Under the pieces are notes generated by a model. The model was not told the origin of the DNA, made no database searches, and saw only the letters and a list, made by a program, of their open reading frames with translations. A stretch of DNA of 5,210 bases from Patescibacteria group bacterium (lineage in GTDB: Bacteria; Patescibacteriota; Gracilibacteria; Peribacterales; Peribacteraceae): contig JAHISE010000162.1 of NCBI GenBank assembly GCA_018818235.1, positions 1 to 5,210 on the forward strand. The letters are read 5' to 3'. Shown here piece by piece: positions 4,141 through 5,210 of the stretch (positions within the stretch are counted from its first letter, which is position 1; each line of letters starts with the position of its first letter). A program made the translations under genes and the position numbers.

Positions 4141-4208
4141 GGCTGGCATTAGTGAATAATTTTCGAGCAGTTAACTTGATTGAAATCAGACATTATACCG
4201 CATTGTTG

Positions 4209-4940
4209 TTACGTTAGGCTGCAAACATTTGTACTGAGTTGCTCTTCACAAATACCATTTGATATATCAATTCCAGTTGTTGGATCTTTGAGCAATTTTC
4301 GACGCATTTTCATAATAGTCAATAATGTTTCCATATCACATGGTGAGGCATCATGTCCAAAATCAATATCAGGATGATAACTTGGTCCAAATAGTTCAAT
4401 TACAACATCTGCCCTACCAAACACTTTCGGATGCATGCTGTCAACAGCGTCTCTAAGTGTCATACGTAAATGATCAATCTTGTCACTCATAAATATTTCA
4501 CATCGTCTGCGAAATTCTTCTATTCTATCTATCAAAACTCCTACAATCGAATCATTACGATATGTAGTACAAGCTTCAGTTAAAATTGCCAATGCATGAT
4601 CATAATTAATAGGATCTATAACAATAGGCTTATTTGGCATTTGATCTCCTAGATTATTAACAATACTTGGAAGTAGTTCTGAAATTCCAGCTCCAACTTC
4701 TATAATCTGTTGATCACAATTTAGCTCCTCCAAAGGTATTCTATCTAAATATGCAGTTATATCACGACCTGTAACAAATGCCCTACCACCCATGGATTCA
4801 TTTATTTGCATCAATAAAGTAACCTCTGCACCATCCAAATCAGAATCAGGTTCTAGCTTTAAATCACAGCCGGTCTGAAAGTCACGTACTATTGCATCGG
4901 TATCACTTTCACGTAAAAGCTTAAATCTGCCATCTGACAT
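4209..4940 (-). CDS. Putative class I SAM-dependent methyltransferase-like protein (243 aa)
   Basis: Starts MSDGRFKLLRESDTDAIV and ends NVCSLT. A centrally placed Rossmann-like core is visible. IIEVGAGISELLP (79-91) fits methyltransferase motif I, the SAM-binding glycine loop. PIVIDP (105-110) gives the acidic end of strand 2 (D109) that holds the ribose. AVDSMHPKVFGRADVVIELFG (165-185) fits the motif IV region. The N-terminal about 75 residues and the C-terminal tail (MRRKLLKDPTTGIDISNG) are not recognised. The protein is soluble, with no signal or membrane segment. Substrate and pathway are unknown. GAGIS rather than the usual GxGxG leaves some doubt about activity. It is transcribed alone from a strong promoter whose -10 lies 9 nt upstream of the ATG, so the message is leaderless or nearly so. 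Confidence 0.7.
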   Translation of the reverse strand: MSDGRFKLLRESDTDAIVRDFQTGCDLKLEPDSDLDGAEVTLLMQINESMGGRAFVTGRDITAYLDRIPLEELNCDQQIIEVGAGISELLPSIVNNLGDQMPNKPIVIDPINYDHALAILTEACTTYRNDSIVGVLIDRIEEFRRRCEIFMSDKIDHLRMTLRDAVDSMHPKVFGRADVVIELFGPSYHPDIDFGHDASPCDMETLLTIMKMRRKLLKDPTTGIDISNGICEEQLSTNVCSLT

Positions 4941-4944
4941 AATA

Positions 4945-4979
4945 CATTGACTATAGAATGATAGCTAATATTGTCAATG
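4945..4979. promoter_or_regulatory. Operator-like inverted repeat spanning the minus-strand promoter
   Basis: CATTGAC (4945-4951) and GTCAATG (4973-4979) are perfect 7-bp inverted arms with 21 bp between them, 28 bp centre to centre. One arm covers the -35 box and the other overlaps the end of the -10 and the start region. A bound dimer would block RNA polymerase. No regulator gene is in the window. Confidence 0.4.
4950..4977 (-). promoter_or_regulatory. Sigma-70-type promoter of the methyltransferase-like gene
   Basis: On the minus strand: a perfect TTGACA (plus positions 4972-4977), a 16-bp spacer and TATAGT (4950-4955). The -10 ends 9 nt before the ATG at 4940, so the start would fall about 2-4 nt before the ATG. 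Confidence 0.75.
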
Positions 4980-5073
4980 TTTTAAGGGAGAAAATATTCC
5001 AAGTACAAAACGGCTTCTACTCCTACTTATCTCTTGGAGAATGATTGGCTGACGTTGCTGAACAAAATCCGAA

Positions 5074-5099
5074 CCGACCTTCGCTAAAGCTACGGTCGG
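5074..5099. repeat. Palindrome CCGACC...GGTCGG, first of a GC-rich cluster
   Basis: CCGACC (5074-5079) pairs with GGTCGG (5094-5099) around a 14-nt loop, and TCCG (5068-5071) with CGGA (5104-5107) can extend the stem across small internal loops. It marks the change from AT-rich sequence to the GC-rich end of the window. 4981-5060 holds no gene and only an imperfect CCAAG/CTTGG pairing. Confidence 0.65.
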
Positions 5100-5121
5100 C
5101 AGGCGGAATTGTAGCCCGACG

Positions 5122-5161
5122 GGGCGGCGGTCGCAAAAATTCGCGCGCCCGACCGCCGCCC
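5122..5161. repeat. Perfect 12-bp GC-rich inverted repeat
   Basis: GGGCGGCGGTCG (5122-5133) and CGACCGCCGCCC (5150-5161) are perfectly complementary around a 16-nt loop. No T-tract follows in either direction, so it is not a standard terminator. It is likely part of an interspersed palindromic repeat or the end of a mobile element that continues past the window. Confidence 0.8.
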
Positions 5162-5191
5162 TCCCTCCAAAACGACCCGCTTGCCGGCCAT

Positions 5192-5207
5192 AGCCGCTGC
5201 GACGGCT
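5192..5207. repeat. Third palindrome of the GC-rich cluster (AGCCG/CGGCT)
   Basis: AGCCG (5192-5196) pairs with CGGCT (5203-5207) around CTGCGA. GCC (5183-5185) and GGC (5208-5210) could add an outer stem, but the window ends here. Confidence 0.45.
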
Positions 5208-5210
5208 GGC

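Noticed and set aside
3310..4219. Integron-like attC sites: CCCTAACG and CTCTAACG in leaders 2 and 3, and GTTAGGC at 4213-4219, among promoter-poor small genes
   Set aside because: No partner core site (GTTRRRY/RYYYAAC) with matching inner boxes at 60-140 bp could be found. GTTAGGC lies inside the 3' end of a coding region, and TAAC is better explained as the loop of the P3 hairpin.
4979..5210. Open minus-strand frame without a start, ending at 4979
   Set aside because: The frame is Arg/Gly-rich low-complexity translation of the palindromes. Openness is expected at high GC, and other frames are also partly open. No protein family is seen.

Overview
The window is 5.2 kb of bacterial DNA, AT-rich except for a GC-rich stretch after about 5070. 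It looks like a small-genome candidate-phyla (CPR/Patescibacteria) lineage, possibly Peregrinibacteria-like. The grounds are compact genes, no convincing Shine-Dalgarno site at any gene, -10 boxes only 6-9 nt before start codons, many short orphan genes, and intergenic palindromes built from 8-bp words. TGA is used as a stop (dehydrogenase gene, 3164-3166) and no gene needs TGA as a sense codon, so the code is standard rather than the UGA=Gly code of Gracilibacteria/Absconditabacteria. The lineage is an inference; no rRNA is present.

Layout. Positions 1-126 (minus strand) hold the start of an IS200/IS605-type transposase and, 28 nt upstream of it, a hairpin with an extrahelical T like the ends of such elements. 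At 174-902 (plus) a good promoter drives a structured leader, an intrinsic-terminator-like hairpin and two small unknown genes. A 60-aa basic protein gene (908-1090, minus) meets them tail to tail. A divergent intergenic palindrome made of octamers (1134-1236) is followed by a VIT1/CCC1-family metal transporter (1302-2051). A second octamer palindrome (2054-2125) and a 4 x 9-bp tandem repeat (2133-2168) precede a D-2-hydroxyacid dehydrogenase (2183-3166). At 3234-4122 come two more leader + hairpin + small unknown gene units. A methyltransferase-like gene lies on the minus strand (4209-4940) with a clear promoter inside an inverted repeat. The window ends in a GC-rich cluster of palindromes (5074-5210).

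The most interesting signal is the leader found three times (about 208-330, 3272-3380, 3804-3892), each time 26-29 nt before the ATG of an unrelated small orphan gene. All three copies can form the same hairpin, CC-N-(3 bp)-loop-(3 bp)-AA-GG. Its 3-bp stem changes in a compensatory way: CCT/AGG, CCC/GGG, CTC/GAG. Copies 1 and 2, and more weakly copy 3, also have a closing helix with unrelated but complementary sequences. In each, the 3' strand of the hairpin (RGAAGG) is complementary to CCTTCC in a downstream terminator-like hairpin, so two folds exclude each other. This has the logic of an attenuator or riboswitch. I do not recognise it as a known class. The housekeeping-type genes instead appear to be transcribed as leaderless or near-leaderless mRNAs, so the window shows two contrasting ways of starting gene expression.

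No functional pathway connecting the genes is evident. The transporter, dehydrogenase and methyltransferase-like gene each seem to be independent transcription units.
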